The notes: generated by a model from the sequence alone, not told the origin. A stretch of DNA of 64,000 nucleotides from Methyloterricola oryzae (GCF_000934725.1 NZ_JYNS01000016.1:1-64000); one strand, 5' to 3'; positions 7,454 to 21,022 are shown, counted from the first letter of the stretch. Program-made: numbers and translations.

Positions 7454-8785
7454 ATGAGTACGCTGTGGAGCGATTGCATCAGCAAGCTTGAAGGCGAGTT
7501 GCCGCCACAACAGTTCAATACGTGGATTCGTCCTCTTCAGGCCGTTGAAAATGGAGCTGAGCTCCGGCTTCTGGCGCCAAATCGCTTTGTGCTGGATTGG
7601 GTCAAGCAGCATTTTTTCGAAAAGATCGAAGAAGCTGTTTCGAACCAAAAGCTGCAACCGGCGCCTCACGTCGTGCTTGAGATCGGAAGTAAGGTCGAAA
7701 ATTCCTCTAAGTCTGAAAATAGGCTGCAAGTTCCCAAAAGGCCGGCGACGGTCCGCAAGAGCCAGCCGAACAATTTGAATTCCGCATTCACCTTTGAGTC
7801 CTTTGTCGAGGGGAAGTCGAACCAGCTGGCCAAAGCGGCTTCGGCTCAGGTAGCGCAAAGTGTGGGCCGGGCCTATAACCCTTTGTTCATTTACGGTGGC
7901 GTTGGATTGGGCAAAACGCACCTAATGCATGCCATAGGGAATGAGATTCTGAGGGGAAACCCATCTGCCAATATCGTCTATCTTCATTCGGAGCGATTTG
8001 TCTCGGACATGGTCAAGGCACTTCAGCATAACGCCATCAATGCATTCAAGGAGTTCTACCGTACGGTGGATGCCTTGTTGATCGACGACATTCAGTTCTT
8101 TGCGGGCAAGGAGCGCTCGCAGGAAGAGTTTTTCCACACCTTTAATACATTATTGGAGAACAAGCATCAGGTTGTGCTGACTTGTGATAGATATCCAAAG
8201 GAAATCAAAGGGTTGGAAGAACGGCTAAAGTCCCGCTTTGGATGGGGGCTTCCGGTTGCTGTGGAACCGCCGGATCTAGAGACGCGCGTGGCGATCCTGA
8301 TGACCAAGGCACAAAACGCGGGCGTTGATCTTTCACCGGAAGTGGCTTTTTTCATTGGCAAGCGCATCCGTTCCAATATTCGTGAACTTGAAGGGGCGCT
8401 GCGTCGTGTGATCGCCAATTCGCATTTCACCGGCAAGCCAATCACGCTGGACTTCGCCAAGGAGGCTCTGAGAGATCTCATCGCTCTGCAGGACCGCATG
8501 GTGAATGTGGATAACATCCAGAAGACGGTTGCGGAGTACTTTAAGATCCGCGTTGCGGATCTGCTTTCAAACAAGCGAACGCGCTCTGTGACACGGCCGA
8601 GGCAGATGGCCATGGCCCTTGCGAAGGAGCTTACCAATCACAGTCTACCCGAGATTGGTCAGATGTTCGGGGGACGCGACCACACCACGGTTTTGCACGC
8701 GACGCGTAAAGTTGCGGAATTGAAGGAAAGCGACAACAAGTTTCTGGAAGACTATTCGAATTTGATCCGTATCTTGTCCAACTGA
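7454..8785 (+). CDS. dnaA: Chromosomal replication initiator DnaA
   Basis: DnaA binds origin boxes and melts the DNA to start replication. The 443-residue protein has domain I ([21 protein letters not shown]), a short variable linker, the AAA+ domain with Walker [11 protein letters not shown] and Walker [10 protein letters not shown], and the C-terminal DNA-binding domain with the signature [14 protein letters not shown] 7454 is chosen because AAGGA lies 11 nt upstream and the N-terminus matches the family; the frame is open further upstream, but that extension has no resemblance to DnaA. It heads the dnaA-dnaN-recF-gyrB run. Confidence 0.98.
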   Translation: MSTLWSDCISKLEGELPPQQFNTWIRPLQAVENGAELRLLAPNRFVLDWVKQHFFEKIEEAVSNQKLQPAPHVVLEIGSKVENSSKSENRLQVPKRPATVRKSQPNNLNSAFTFESFVEGKSNQLAKAASAQVAQSVGRAYNPLFIYGGVGLGKTHLMHAIGNEILRGNPSANIVYLHSERFVSDMVKALQHNAINAFKEFYRTVDALLIDDIQFFAGKERSQEEFFHTFNTLLENKHQVVLTCDRYPKEIKGLEERLKSRFGWGLPVAVEPPDLETRVAILMTKAQNAGVDLSPEVAFFIGKRIRSNIRELEGALRRVIANSHFTGKPITLDFAKEALRDLIALQDRMVNVDNIQKTVAEYFKIRVADLLSNKRTRSVTRPRQMAMALAKELTNHSLPEIGQMFGGRDHTTVLHATRKVAELKESDNKFLEDYSNLIRILSN

Positions 8786-8852
8786 CTCCGCTTGAGCCCC
8801 GGTAAGGACTTCTTTCGATGGATCCAATATTTTCTGGTTGGACGTGCCCCAT

Positions 8853-9953
8853 ATGAGATTTTCGATTTCCAGAGATAAGCTGCTGGCGCCCTTGCAGAAG
8901 GTCGTGAGTGTCGTAGAGCGTAAGCAGACCATGGCGATTCTCTCGAATGTTCTCCTGAGGCTTTCTGGAAATTGCCTGGAACTGACCGGCACCGACCTCG
9001 AGATTCAGTTGGTGACACAGGCGGATGTGGATACTGGAGACGAAGGTGAAATCACCATTCCAGCCCGTAAATTGCTCGATATCTGCAGGAGTCTCCCTGA
9101 AGGAGATACCATCAAGTTCGAAGCGATGCAGGACCGCTTGTCGATACAGTGTGGACGTAGCCGCTTCAGTCTGAATACGCTTCCGGCCGGAAATTATCCC
9201 GCATTTGACTTAAGCCCAGCGGAACTGACGGTAGAATTCAGTAGCGGCTTGTTGAAGAAGGCCATGGAAAAGACGCTCTATGCCATGGCACAGCAGGACG
9301 TCCGCTATTACCTGAACGGTTTGATGCTCGAACTTGCTTCGGGTTACATCCGCACGGTCGCATCTGACGGACATCGCTTGGCGCTTTATGAGGGCGTCCT
9401 CGATCATGAGTTCCCACAGGGACGGCAGATCATCATTCCACGTAAAGGCGTCATGGAGCTTTTCAGGCTGCTGGGTGAGGATGATTCGATAGTCAGCACC
9501 CATATTGCTGCCAACAACATTCGGATACGGGTGGGAAATCTCAATTTTTCCGCCAAGCTGATCGAGGGCCGCTTTCCGGACTTCCAGCGCGTCATGCCGA
9601 AGGAAATTGTCACGGTGGTTACGGCGGACAAGGCAATGTTGAAAGCTGCGCTTACTCGTGTTGCGATTTTGTCAAACGAGAAATTCAGGGGTATTAATGT
9701 GGATGTCAAGGATGGCATCATGACAATCGAGTCGCACAATAGCGAACAGGAAGAGGCTCGGGAAGAGGTGGAAGTGGATCTGGAAGGGCCTGGTGCGTCC
9801 GTCGGCTTCAATGCGACCTATCTGTTGGACGCGATTAACAACATCGATTCTGAAGGCGTCCGGCTTTCACTCACTGAAGCAGCCAACAGCGCACTGTTGG
9901 AAGATCTGGTCGATCAGAGCTACAAGTTTGTGGTAATGCCCTTAAAATTATAA
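8853..9953 (+). CDS. dnaN: DNA polymerase III beta sliding clamp
   Basis: The beta clamp forms a ring dimer that tethers polymerase III to DNA. The 366-residue length is standard, with the three-domain repeat; it begins MRFSISRDKLLAPLQKV, contains the conserved ASDGHRLA and ends in the clamp-type YKFVVMPLKL. ATG 8853 is used; an in-frame TTG at 8838 would add five residues. It follows dnaA by 67 bp without a terminator, so the two are probably co-transcribed. Confidence 0.98.
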   Translation: MRFSISRDKLLAPLQKVVSVVERKQTMAILSNVLLRLSGNCLELTGTDLEIQLVTQADVDTGDEGEITIPARKLLDICRSLPEGDTIKFEAMQDRLSIQCGRSRFSLNTLPAGNYPAFDLSPAELTVEFSSGLLKKAMEKTLYAMAQQDVRYYLNGLMLELASGYIRTVASDGHRLALYEGVLDHEFPQGRQIIIPRKGVMELFRLLGEDDSIVSTHIAANNIRIRVGNLNFSAKLIEGRFPDFQRVMPKEIVTVVTADKAMLKAALTRVAILSNEKFRGINVDVKDGIMTIESHNSEQEEAREEVEVDLEGPGASVGFNATYLLDAINNIDSEGVRLSLTEAANSALLEDLVDQSYKFVVMPLKL

Positions 9954-10014
9954 TTATGAAGTTTATGTGCCCGTCCGTGGGCAAAGTCTGCATAGATTTT
10001 TTCTCACCATCAAC

Positions 10015-13531
<3,517 letters not shown>

Positions 13532-13595
13532 AGTGGCCACGCACATCCATTGGCGATCGAATTAGATTCACGCACCACTCGTTTAAACCTGGCAA

Positions 13596-14399
13596 ATGAT
13601 CCACTATCCTGAAATTGATCCTGTCGCCATCAGCATTGGACCCATAAAGATCCACTGGTATGGACTGATGTATGTCGTGGGAATTGCCTCGGCATGGTGG
13701 CTTGCTCGGCGGCGCGCGGCGCGAGGTGAGACGGTACTCACTGTTCCACAAGTTGAAGACCTCATCTTTTATTGTGCGTTAGGTGTGGTCTTGGGGGGGC
13801 GTCTCGGATATACGATTTTCTACAACTTGCCTGCGTTCCTGAACGACCCAATCATGATCTTACGCCTTTGGGAAGGCGGAATGTCGTTCCACGGCGGAAT
13901 GCTTGGAGTCTTTGCTGCGATGTGGTGGTACGGGCGAAAACTAGGGACTGGGTTTTTTGTTCTGTCCGATTTCATTGCACCTTTGGTACCCATCGGACTC
14001 TTGGCGGGCCGAATCGGGAACTTTATCAATGGCGAACTCTGGGGCAAGCCGACTGATTTGCCATGGGGCATGATTTTTCCTCTGGCAGAACCTGTAGCGC
14101 GCCATCCCTCAATGCTATATGAGGCTTTGTTGGAAGGCCTCGTGCTGTTTCTGCTATTGAACTGGCTTCGGCTTAGACATCCGCCGCGTATGGCGATTTC
14201 GGGCTGGTTTATGCTGTTATACGGGTTGTTCCGATTTGCCGTCGAATTGGTGAGGCTGCCGGATGCTCATATTGGCTACTTGGCCTTTGGTTGGATCACC
14301 ATGGGGCACCTACTCAGTTTTCCGATGATAGCGGTGGGCGGGCTTCTGCTTTACCTGGCTTACCGGCGTAGTGCCTCTCTGGATTCGGAGGGCAGCTAA
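13596..14399 (+). CDS. lgt: Prolipoprotein diacylglyceryl transferase
   Basis: Lgt transfers diacylglycerol from phosphatidylglycerol to the lipobox cysteine of prelipoproteins in the inner membrane. The 267-residue protein has seven or so membrane segments, the essential HGG motif ([11 protein letters not shown]) and the Lgt signature [13 protein letters not shown]. It begins [19 protein letters not shown], typical of the family. It is followed by thyA after one base, a conserved lgt-thyA pairing. Lipoproteins elsewhere in the window (for example at 333, 32624 and 49879) would be its substrates. Confidence 0.97.
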   Translation: MIHYPEIDPVAISIGPIKIHWYGLMYVVGIASAWWLARRRAARGETVLTVPQVEDLIFYCALGVVLGGRLGYTIFYNLPAFLNDPIMILRLWEGGMSFHGGMLGVFAAMWWYGRKLGTGFFVLSDFIAPLVPIGLLAGRIGNFINGELWGKPTDLPWGMIFPLAEPVARHPSMLYEALLEGLVLFLLLNWLRLRHPPRMAISGWFMLLYGLFRFAVELVRLPDAHIGYLAFGWITMGHLLSFPMIAVGGLLLYLAYRRSASLDSEGS

Positions 14400-14400
14400 A

Positions 14401-15198
14401 ATGCAGCAATATCTGGCACTGCTGGAGGAAATTCTCGAGCGTGGTGTGCGGAAGGAAGATCGAACGGGGACCGGCACACTCAGTGTGTTCGGTCGGCAGA
14501 TGCGGTTTGATCTAAGATCAGGCTTTCCCCTGCTCACTACCAAAAGGCTTCACCTACCATCCATCATTCATGAACTGCTCTGGTTTGTTTCCGGCAGTAC
14601 CAACGTGGCTTATTTGAGGGAAAATGGAGTAGGCATCTGGGATGAGTGGGCCGATTCTGATGGCGAATTGGGACCAGTTTATGGAAAGCAGTGGCGTATG
14701 TGGGAGGGACCACAGGGGTACACCGTTGACCAACTGTCGGACCTTGTGGAGCAGTTGCGCTGCAATCCGAACTCGCGCCGACTGCTGATCAGCGCTTGGA
14801 ACCCCGCGCAAGTCAAGTACATGGCTCTCCCACCCTGTCATTATTCCTTCCAGTTTCACGTGGAACAGGAGCGCCGACTATCCTGCTTGTTCAACATGCG
14901 CTCTGTCGACGTATTTCTTGGCCTGCCCTTTAATATCGCCAGCTACGCCTTGCTCACCCACATGCTCGCGCAGCAATGCGGCCTGGAGCCAAACGAATTG
15001 ATTTGGTCAGGCGGCGACACACATCTCTATCTGAATCATCTAGAGCAGGCCCGCGCCCAGCTCACGCGCAAACCTTACCCATTACCGAAGCTGCGGATCA
15101 CCCGACAGCCTCCTAGCCTTTTCGACTATCGGTTTGAGGACTTTCTCATTGAGGATTACCTGGCACATCCTCACATAAAAGCGCCCGTTGCTGTATGA
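14401..15198 (+). CDS. thyA: Thymidylate synthase
   Basis: Converts dUMP and methylene-tetrahydrofolate to dTMP and dihydrofolate. The 265-residue protein has the catalytic cysteine in [10 protein letters not shown] (Cys146, the same number as in E. coli), the [13 protein letters not shown]-terminal motif and the nucleotide-binding end [21 protein letters not shown] 14401 follows the lgt stop directly. It overlaps folA by four bases (ATGA), matching the functional pairing: FolA recycles the dihydrofolate that ThyA makes. Confidence 0.98.
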   Translation: MQQYLALLEEILERGVRKEDRTGTGTLSVFGRQMRFDLRSGFPLLTTKRLHLPSIIHELLWFVSGSTNVAYLRENGVGIWDEWADSDGELGPVYGKQWRMWEGPQGYTVDQLSDLVEQLRCNPNSRRLLISAWNPAQVKYMALPPCHYSFQFHVEQERRLSCLFNMRSVDVFLGLPFNIASYALLTHMLAQQCGLEPNELIWSGGDTHLYLNHLEQARAQLTRKPYPLPKLRITRQPPSLFDYRFEDFLIEDYLAHPHIKAPVAV

Positions 15199-15707
15199 AG
15201 ATATCGCTGATTGTCGCCATGTCGGCGAACCGCGTCATCGGTGTCAACAATGGCCTACCGTGGCACTTGTCAGCTGACCTGCGTCGGTTCAAGACCCTCA
15301 CCATGGGAAAGCCCATCCTGATGGGGCGCAAGACGCATGAGTCTATTGGACGTGCGCTACCGGGCCGAAAAAATATTGTATTGAGCAGCAGGGCGGACTA
15401 TCGCGCAAATGACTGCGAAGTCGTCCATGATATCGACCAGGCCTTCGCGGTTGCAGGTTGGGCCGACGAACTGATGGTGATCGGAGGCAGTTGCCTTTAC
15501 CAAGCATTGTTACCCAGGGCTGACCGGATTTACCTCACCCATATAGACGCTGAATTTGAAGGCGATACCTTCTTTCCCGTGATCGAATCATCCCACTGGA
15601 ATGAGACTGCCAGCGAAATCATCGATGGCGACAACAGCGTTTCGTTTACATACCGGTTTCTTGTTCTGGACCGACTTGCAGTGACAGAGCCAACCCAACC
15701 GTCTTGA
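15195..15707 (+). CDS. folA: Dihydrofolate reductase
   Basis: Reduces dihydrofolate to tetrahydrofolate with NADPH. The 170-residue protein shows the DHFR pattern: [20 protein letters not shown], the [11 protein letters not shown] segment with catalytic Asp28, [18 protein letters not shown] and VIGGSCLYQ. It overlaps thyA by 4 nt, so translation is probably coupled. Slightly longer than the E. coli enzyme because of a short C-terminal tail. Confidence 0.97.
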   Translation: MKISLIVAMSANRVIGVNNGLPWHLSADLRRFKTLTMGKPILMGRKTHESIGRALPGRKNIVLSSRADYRANDCEVVHDIDQAFAVAGWADELMVIGGSCLYQALLPRADRIYLTHIDAEFEGDTFFPVIESSHWNETASEIIDGDNSVSFTYRFLVLDRLAVTEPTQPS

Positions 15708-15785
15708 ATCGCGCAGTCAGACCAAATGAAATCAGGCCTAGCTGCTGTACCATTCATTCAGTGTAATCTTAGGAGTGCCTCACTC

Positions 15786-16478
15786 ATGTTGAGCAGCAAT
15801 CGGCAGATGGCTTTATGGTTGATGGCTACCAGCCTGCCAGCTTGCGCCCTGGCAGAAGACCCTATAAGGACCTATGATCGCGTGGAATTTTCCGTTGTAG
15901 CAAGTTCAAGTGTCGCAACGGACACAGTCGTCGCCTATCTATCCAGGCAAATGGAAGGAGAAAATGCTGAGACCATAGCCGATCAAGTCAACAAGGCGGT
16001 AACGCAGTCGGTAAAGCAGATAAAGCAGATACCTGACATCAAAGTCGAGACAGCGGATTACCAGACGACGCCGCTTTACCAAGATGATCGATTAGTAGGC
16101 TGGAGAGTCCGCCAGTCCATCCGCTTGGAGTCTTCCAATCTCCCCAAACTCAGCGGCCTTCTGGGCGATCTGCAGCAGAATCTGAACCTTGATGGAATCA
16201 ATTACGGCGTGACGCCAGAATCCATGAAGCGGGCCGAGGATGCGCTCATCGAGCAGGCACTCGCGTCTTACCAACAACGCGCCGAGAGAGTCACGCACGG
16301 TCTAGGCCGAGCTCGTTACCGGATCGTAGCCTTGCAAATCACAAATAATGCAATGCCGGTCCACCCAGGTATGATGGCTGCCCGACCGATGGCGATGGCT
16401 GAAGGGCCGACCGTGGAACCCAGCGAGAGAAAGGTACAGATCAATGTGACGGGTACAATCGAAATGCTGACCGAGTGA
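15786..16478 (+). CDS. SIMPL-domain (DUF541) periplasmic protein
   Basis: A 230-residue exported protein. ATG 15786 is preferred because AGGAG lies ten bases upstream and it gives a clean signal peptide (residues about 1-22, ending ACALA). The mature part resembles SIMPL/DUF541 proteins, a family with some members linked to oxidative-stress defence: regularly spaced beta strands, a helix ending in ALASYQQRAERV, and a C-terminal EPSERKVQINVTGTIEML strand. It has a Met-rich stretch (PGMMAARPMAMAEG). It follows folA on the same strand but with its own ribosome-binding site. Precise function unknown. Confidence 0.75.
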   Translation: MLSSNRQMALWLMATSLPACALAEDPIRTYDRVEFSVVASSSVATDTVVAYLSRQMEGENAETIADQVNKAVTQSVKQIKQIPDIKVETADYQTTPLYQDDRLVGWRVRQSIRLESSNLPKLSGLLGDLQQNLNLDGINYGVTPESMKRAEDALIEQALASYQQRAERVTHGLGRARYRIVALQITNNAMPVHPGMMAARPMAMAEGPTVEPSERKVQINVTGTIEMLTE

Positions 16479-16508
16479 TAGAGATACCCCGTCACTTCCC
16501 GAGACCGG

Positions 16509-16943
16509 TTAGCGCAGCGGCGCTACACTGCCTTCTGACCTGAAGCGCAGATAGTCTTGCAAAACCAGCGCATGATCGAACGCCAGGGAAGATGGAATCG
16601 CGTCAATCTCAAAGACCTGGCAGTTTCGTGCATCGTCCGCTGCAGTTGGGGTCCCTTCCGCTCTCGCCACATAAACCGCCGTAACCGTGTGGCCCCGCGG
16701 ATCGCGTGCTGGGTTTGAATACAGGCCAAGCAGCGCAACCAGTATTACCCTGAGACAGACTTCTTCGTGAGCCTCTCGAACGGCAGCCTGCTCTACCGTT
16801 TCGCCAACATCCACGAATCCCCCGGGAATGGCCCACCCCAAGGGAGGAAAGGCGCGTTCGATCAAAACAATCGGGCGTCCCGGTCGGTCCGCGAGTTCGA
16901 TGATGGCATCGGCGGCAAGCAAGGGCGTTACGGGTCTTGGCAT
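16509..16943 (-). CDS. NUDIX hydrolase
   Basis: A 144-residue NUDIX-fold pyrophosphohydrolase that should act on a nucleoside diphosphate derivative; substrate unknown. The Nudix box is clear (GGFVDVGETVEQAAVREAHE followed by EVCL). The Gly that usually follows the second glutamate pair (EExG) is Cys here, while the metal-binding REAHEE residues are kept. ATG 16943 (MPRPVTP) is preferred over 16955. Downstream of yciH on the same strand, 54 bp away, so possibly in one transcript with cbbR-yciH. Confidence 0.9.
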   Translation of the reverse strand: MPRPVTPLLAADAIIELADRPGRPIVLIERAFPPLGWAIPGGFVDVGETVEQAAVREAHEEVCLRVILVALLGLYSNPARDPRGHTVTAVYVARAEGTPTAADDARNCQVFEIDAIPSSLAFDHALVLQDYLRFRSEGSVAPLR

Positions 16944-16997
16944 CTTGGATTCCAAACGGATTATGCTGCAACAGGGTAGAATCTAATCCGGTTCTCA

Positions 16998-17360
16998 TCA
17001 ACCCGAGAACTTGAATTTCCAGCCCCGCTTGGTGAGTTCCCCCGCAATCAGTTCACGGTGATCACCCTGCACCTCAATCTGACCATCCTTGACGGTACCC
17101 CCGCTACCGCAGCGTTGTTTAAGTTCTTTGCCAAACGCGAGAAATTCATCGGAATCCAGCGGGAGACCTGATATGACCGTAACGCCTTTACCTTTGCGAC
17201 CCTTCGTCTCCAGCCGGATGCGGGCGTATCCGTCTGAACTTGGCTTAAGGTTTACCTGACGACAAATACACTTGGCGATCGGTTGGGAACAGCCCGGACA
17301 CATCCGGCCTTGCGCGGTCGAATAGACGAGCCCGCCGGAATTACGCCTGCCATTAGTCAT
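16998..17360 (-). CDS. yciH: SUI1/YciH-type translation initiation factor
   Basis: A 120-residue protein of the SUI1/eIF1 family, whose bacterial member YciH affects start-codon selection. The C-terminal SUI1 fold is visible (RLETKGRKGKGVTVISGLPL, LKQRCGSGGTVKDGQIEVQG, ending in GWKFKFSG). The N-terminus carries a Cys cluster CPGCSQPIAKCIC that could bind a metal. It starts inside the stop of the cbbR-like gene (ATGA overlap, 4 nt), so the two are translationally coupled. Confidence 0.92.
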   Translation of the reverse strand: MTNGRRNSGGLVYSTAQGRMCPGCSQPIAKCICRQVNLKPSSDGYARIRLETKGRKGKGVTVISGLPLDSDEFLAFGKELKQRCGSGGTVKDGQIEVQGDHRELIAGELTKRGWKFKFSG

Positions 17361-18271
17361 TGTGGCCCCGCGCTGCTGACATAGCGTTTGGCTTCGGCAC
17401 GGACAAACTCCTCAAAGGCCTTGGCGACAACGGAGAGTCGCTTGCCATCCCGGTAGACCATGAACCACTTTCGCATGATGGGGAAGGACTCAACATCTAG
17501 CACCACCAAGCGCCCGTCTTCAAGCTCCCGCTCCACCGTATGCAGTGATACCACGCCCAACCCGAGCCCAACCTCCACTCCCTGCTTAATGGCGGTGTTG
17601 GTATTCATCTCCATGCTTCCAGAAATGTTGAAACCGTGCTCAGAGAAGAATCGTTCCACAGAGCTGCGGGTACCGGAACCCTGTTCGCGCATCAGGAACG
17701 TTTCATGCTTGAGCTGGGCCGGACTGATGCTCTTTGTCCTCGCTAGAGGATGAGCTCCTGGCGCGATAACTACCAGCGGGTTATCCATGAAGGGCTCGGC
17801 GACGAGATCCAACTCCTGTGGCGGCTGACCCATGAGAACAATGTCCGCCTCATTGTCATCCAACTGTTGCAGTAGCCCGCGTCGATTAGTCACCTTGAAA
17901 CTGACCTTTACCTTGGGATACCGACGGACAAAGTCAGCCAACAACCGAATGGCAAAATAATGCACGGTGCTAGCTACCGATACTGCCAACTTCCCGCCAT
18001 CAGTGCCCTTTAGCTCCTCGATGAGCTGTTCCGCCTCTTCCAATTGCTGGGAAATGGTTTTGCTAAGGCGGTAGAGTTCATCCCCAGCACGCGTTAGGTA
18101 GATCTTCTTGCCCAACCGCTCGAACAGTGGCAGACCGACCGTTTCCTCGAACTGTTTGATCTGCATCGAGACAGCCGGTTGTGTGAGAAAAAGCTCTTCG
18201 GCTGCCCGGGTAAAGCTGAGACGGTGCGCAACGCGTTCGAACACTTTGAGCTGGCGCAAGGTAATATTCAT
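17357..18271 (-). CDS. cbbR: LysR-family regulator, CbbR-like
   Basis: A 304-residue LysR-type transcription factor. The winged helix-turn-helix is at about residues 1-60 (RLSFTRAAEELFLTQPAVSM) and the effector domain follows (about 90-300). The N-terminus (MNITLRQLKVFERVAHRLSF) and the effector-domain segment HETFLMREQGSGTR match CbbR, activator of Calvin-cycle genes that senses metabolites such as NADPH or RuBP. The phosphoribulokinase gene is about 1.9 kb away on the other strand, supporting this reading, but no Rubisco gene is present in the window and cbbR is not directly divergent from a cbb gene. Confidence 0.8.
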   Translation of the reverse strand: MNITLRQLKVFERVAHRLSFTRAAEELFLTQPAVSMQIKQFEETVGLPLFERLGKKIYLTRAGDELYRLSKTISQQLEEAEQLIEELKGTDGGKLAVSVASTVHYFAIRLLADFVRRYPKVKVSFKVTNRRGLLQQLDDNEADIVLMGQPPQELDLVAEPFMDNPLVVIAPGAHPLARTKSISPAQLKHETFLMREQGSGTRSSVERFFSEHGFNISGSMEMNTNTAIKQGVEVGLGLGVVSLHTVERELEDGRLVVLDVESFPIMRKWFMVYRDGKRLSVVAKAFEEFVRAEAKRYVSSAGPQ

Positions 18272-18396
18272 GAATCAGGGCAACAGGCCGGTATCAATCC
18301 AGATCAATTTTGACGAAAACTGAATCGCCTTGGCTAGCGTCAAAGTCATCAGCGGTCGCCTTAACCGCAGCGCGCTCCGGCTTACCTTATGGCTGA

Positions 18397-18903
18397 TCAG
18401 AGTTTTTCCAGCATGGCCTCGGCGGTGGAGAGTTCCAGTTTGCCGGCCGCCTCGACGGTAATGTCCTTGACGACGCCATCGTCAACGATCATGGCGAAGC
18501 GCTGACAACGCAACCCGAAACCTTTGGCTGATAGGTCGAATTCCAGTCCCAGCCGAGCCGTGTACTCCGCGCTCCCATCCGCCATCATCCGAACTTTGCC
18601 GCCAACATGATTGCTCTGGCCCCACGCAGCCATGACAAAGCCGTCATTGACTGACATGCACCAGATCTCATCGACTCCCTTTGACTTGAATTGTTCGGCG
18701 GCAGCTATATACCCCGGCAGATGCTGCGCGGAGCAGGTCGGCGTAAATGCGCCGGGAACGCCGAACACTACAATTCTTTTTCCTTTCGTCAGGTCCGCGA
18801 CCGACAGCGCTTGTGGCTTGGTAGGGCAACCGGTGGCGGAATCAATATCCGTCGATTCGTAGAGCGTGCCTTCGGGCAGACGTTCGCCGGCTTGGATGGT
18901 CAT
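18397..18903 (-). CDS. Peroxiredoxin, Prx5 type
   Basis: A 168-residue thiol peroxidase that reduces H2O2 and organic hydroperoxides. The peroxidatic cysteine is Cys57 in GVPGAFTPTCSAQHLPGY, the hallmark of Prx5. Further cysteines (Cys26, and one in LRCQRFAMIVDDG) could act in resolution or be reduced by glutathione/glutaredoxin. Length is normal. It lies between the cbbR-like gene and a divergently placed oxidoreductase, with 155 bp to the latter. Confidence 0.93.
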   Translation of the reverse strand: MTIQAGERLPEGTLYESTDIDSATGCPTKPQALSVADLTKGKRIVVFGVPGAFTPTCSAQHLPGYIAAAEQFKSKGVDEIWCMSVNDGFVMAAWGQSNHVGGKVRMMADGSAEYTARLGLEFDLSAKGFGLRCQRFAMIVDDGVVKDITVEAAGKLELSTAEAMLEKL

Positions 18904-19058
18904 GAGTGTGCTCCTGAGCAGAGTTCAGTGTGAAGCGCCAGCATGGCTGAAGCGCGCGGCGAAGTCAAAATGCCAGAAAAACTCACCCGCGCGAGGCGGG
19001 ATGACAAATTTTTATCACAGCGACTATGATGGTGCCCCACCACGAAAAAGGCCATGTT

Positions 19059-20069
19059 ATGAACGACCAGATCAAACTTCGATGGGGCATCCTAGGCGCT
19101 GCGCGCGTCAATGAACGTTTGATGCCCGCCATTGCCTCGGCGAGCAACGCGCAGTTAGTCGCCTGTGCCAGCAGGCGCCCGGGCGCTGCGGAGGAAACCG
19201 TTCGGCGCTATGCCCCGGCTTGTTCCGGCGTGAAGACCTATGACAGTCTGGAACCGCTACTCGAAGACGAGCAGGTGCAGGCCGTCTATCTGCCGCTGGC
19301 AAATCACGAGCATGCCGAATGGACTGTCAATGCGATTCGCCACGGCAAGCATGTTCTCTGCGAGAAGCCCATGGCTCTCAACGTGGGAGACATTGACGCC
19401 ATCGAGGCAGAGGCCAGCAAACACGGAGTGACGGTCATGGAAGGTTTTATGTACCGTTTCCATCCGCAGCACGCGCGCGTTCTAGAGTTGATTCGGTCAG
19501 GAATTCTGGGCGAGATCCGGACTGTAAAGGCCAGTTTCTCGTTCATGATGCGACCGGCCCGCGTGTACCGGCTGGCGCAGTCGGTCGCCAACGGCGGTGG
19601 CGCCATGTGGGACATTGGTTGCTATGCCATCCACGCGTTAAGGATGTTTTTTGAGCACGACCCCCTCTGTGCGAACGCGATGGCAAAGTACGTGGACAGT
19701 GGTGCCGATGTCAGCAGCGCTGGTGTGCTCGACTACGGAGATGGTCGCTATGCACAATTCGACTTCAGTTTTGAGAGGGCGCGGCGCTGCGAATACGAAG
19801 TCATTGGCACCCAGGGCGGTGTCAAATGTCATGTCGTTTGGCAACTGCCGGGCGATGTGCCGGTGATTTCCTGGTGGACCGAGGACGGGCGTCAATGCGA
19901 GGAGCGTCTTCCAGTTGCTGACCATTTTCGCCTCGAGATCGAGCACTTCAGCCAGTGCGCGTTGTCAGGTTCGGCTCCGGCGCTGTCACTGCAAGACGCA
20001 AAATCCAACTGCAGGGTCATCAATGCGGCGGTGCAAGCCGCGGCAGAGAAGCGGATGATTTATCTATAA
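19059..20069 (+). CDS. Gfo/Idh/MocA-family oxidoreductase
   Basis: A 336-residue NAD(P)-dependent dehydrogenase. The Rossmann fold opens at WGILGAARVNERLM, and the family motif EKPMALN supplies the conserved Lys-Pro. A second domain carries GGGAMWDIGCYAIHALRMFF, which holds the usual Asp and His residues. Substrate is probably a sugar or sugar derivative, but this cannot be told from sequence. ATG 19059 gives the family N-terminus; an in-frame ATG lies at 19026. 74 bp upstream of phosphoribulokinase on the same strand, possibly the same transcript. Confidence 0.88.
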   Translation: MNDQIKLRWGILGAARVNERLMPAIASASNAQLVACASRRPGAAEETVRRYAPACSGVKTYDSLEPLLEDEQVQAVYLPLANHEHAEWTVNAIRHGKHVLCEKPMALNVGDIDAIEAEASKHGVTVMEGFMYRFHPQHARVLELIRSGILGEIRTVKASFSFMMRPARVYRLAQSVANGGGAMWDIGCYAIHALRMFFEHDPLCANAMAKYVDSGADVSSAGVLDYGDGRYAQFDFSFERARRCEYEVIGTQGGVKCHVVWQLPGDVPVISWWTEDGRQCEERLPVADHFRLEIEHFSQCALSGSAPALSLQDAKSNCRVINAAVQAAAEKRMIYL

Positions 20070-20143
20070 GGAAGGGCCAAAAAAGCCTGGGGCCGGTCAG
20101 ATCTCCAGCATAGAGCAAACATAACTACAACAAGGAGTCAGGC

Positions 20144-21022
20144 ATGTCGAAAATGCACCCCGTCATAGCCATTACCGGTTCCTCAGGGGCTGGAACCACC
20201 ACCGTCAAGCACGCCTTCGAGCACATTTTTTTCAGGCTGCAGGTGCGGCCGTTGGTCCTCGAGGGGGACAGTTTCCATCGGTACGACCGCGTCGCGATGG
20301 CGGAGCAGATCAACAAGGCGAATCAGGAAGGGCGACATTTCAGCCATTTTTCCCTGGGGGCCAACCTGCTGGATGAATTGGCGAACACGTTCAAGCAGTA
20401 CGGAGAGACGGGTACCGCGAAGCGCCGCTACTATGTCCACAGCGACGCCGAGGGTGCCGAACTCGGAGGCTACAAGTCGGGCACCTTCACGCCCTGGGAA
20501 GAAATTCCCAAGGGTACGGACCTGCTTTTCTATGAAGGGCTACATGGAGGAGTAAGAACGGACACGGTCGACGTGGCACGGTACACGGATCTCCTTATCG
20601 GCGTAGTTCCCATCGTGAATCTGGAGTGGATTCAAAAGATCCACCGCGATACCGCAGAACGGGGCTATAAGGCGGAGGACGTGACGGAAGTGATCCTAAG
20701 GCGCATGTTCGACTATGTGAAAGTCATCACCCCGCAGTTCACCCATACGGACATCAACTTCCAGCGGGTGCCGACGGTGGACACGTCCAATCCTTTCATC
20801 TCCCGTGACATCCCAACGGCGGATGAAAGTTTCGTGATCATCCGCTTCCGTGATCCACGCAAATTCGATATCGACTTCAAATACCTGCTGGCCATGCTGC
20901 ACGGCTCCTTCATGTCGCGCTACAACACGATCGTCATTCCCGGAGGCAAGACCGGACTGGCCATCGAAATCATTTTCCGGCCCATCGTTGAAAAGCTGAT
21001 CGCTGACAGCCGGAGCTTCTGA
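20144..21022 (+). CDS. prkB: Phosphoribulokinase
   Basis: Phosphorylates ribulose 5-phosphate to ribulose 1,5-bisphosphate, the substrate of Rubisco. The 292-residue protein is the proteobacterial (class I) form: P-loop GSSGAGTT at residues 12-19, then EGDSFHRYDR, FTPWEEIPKGTDLLFYEGLH and RDTAERGYKAEDV. An AAGGAG ribosome-binding site stands before ATG 20144. A CbbR-like regulator nearby fits control by carbon status. In methanotrophs a Calvin cycle can run beside other C1 pathways; Rubisco is not in the window. Confidence 0.95.
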   Translation: MSKMHPVIAITGSSGAGTTTVKHAFEHIFFRLQVRPLVLEGDSFHRYDRVAMAEQINKANQEGRHFSHFSLGANLLDELANTFKQYGETGTAKRRYYVHSDAEGAELGGYKSGTFTPWEEIPKGTDLLFYEGLHGGVRTDTVDVARYTDLLIGVVPIVNLEWIQKIHRDTAERGYKAEDVTEVILRRMFDYVKVITPQFTHTDINFQRVPTVDTSNPFISRDIPTADESFVIIRFRDPRKFDIDFKYLLAMLHGSFMSRYNTIVIPGGKTGLAIEIIFRPIVEKLIADSRSF

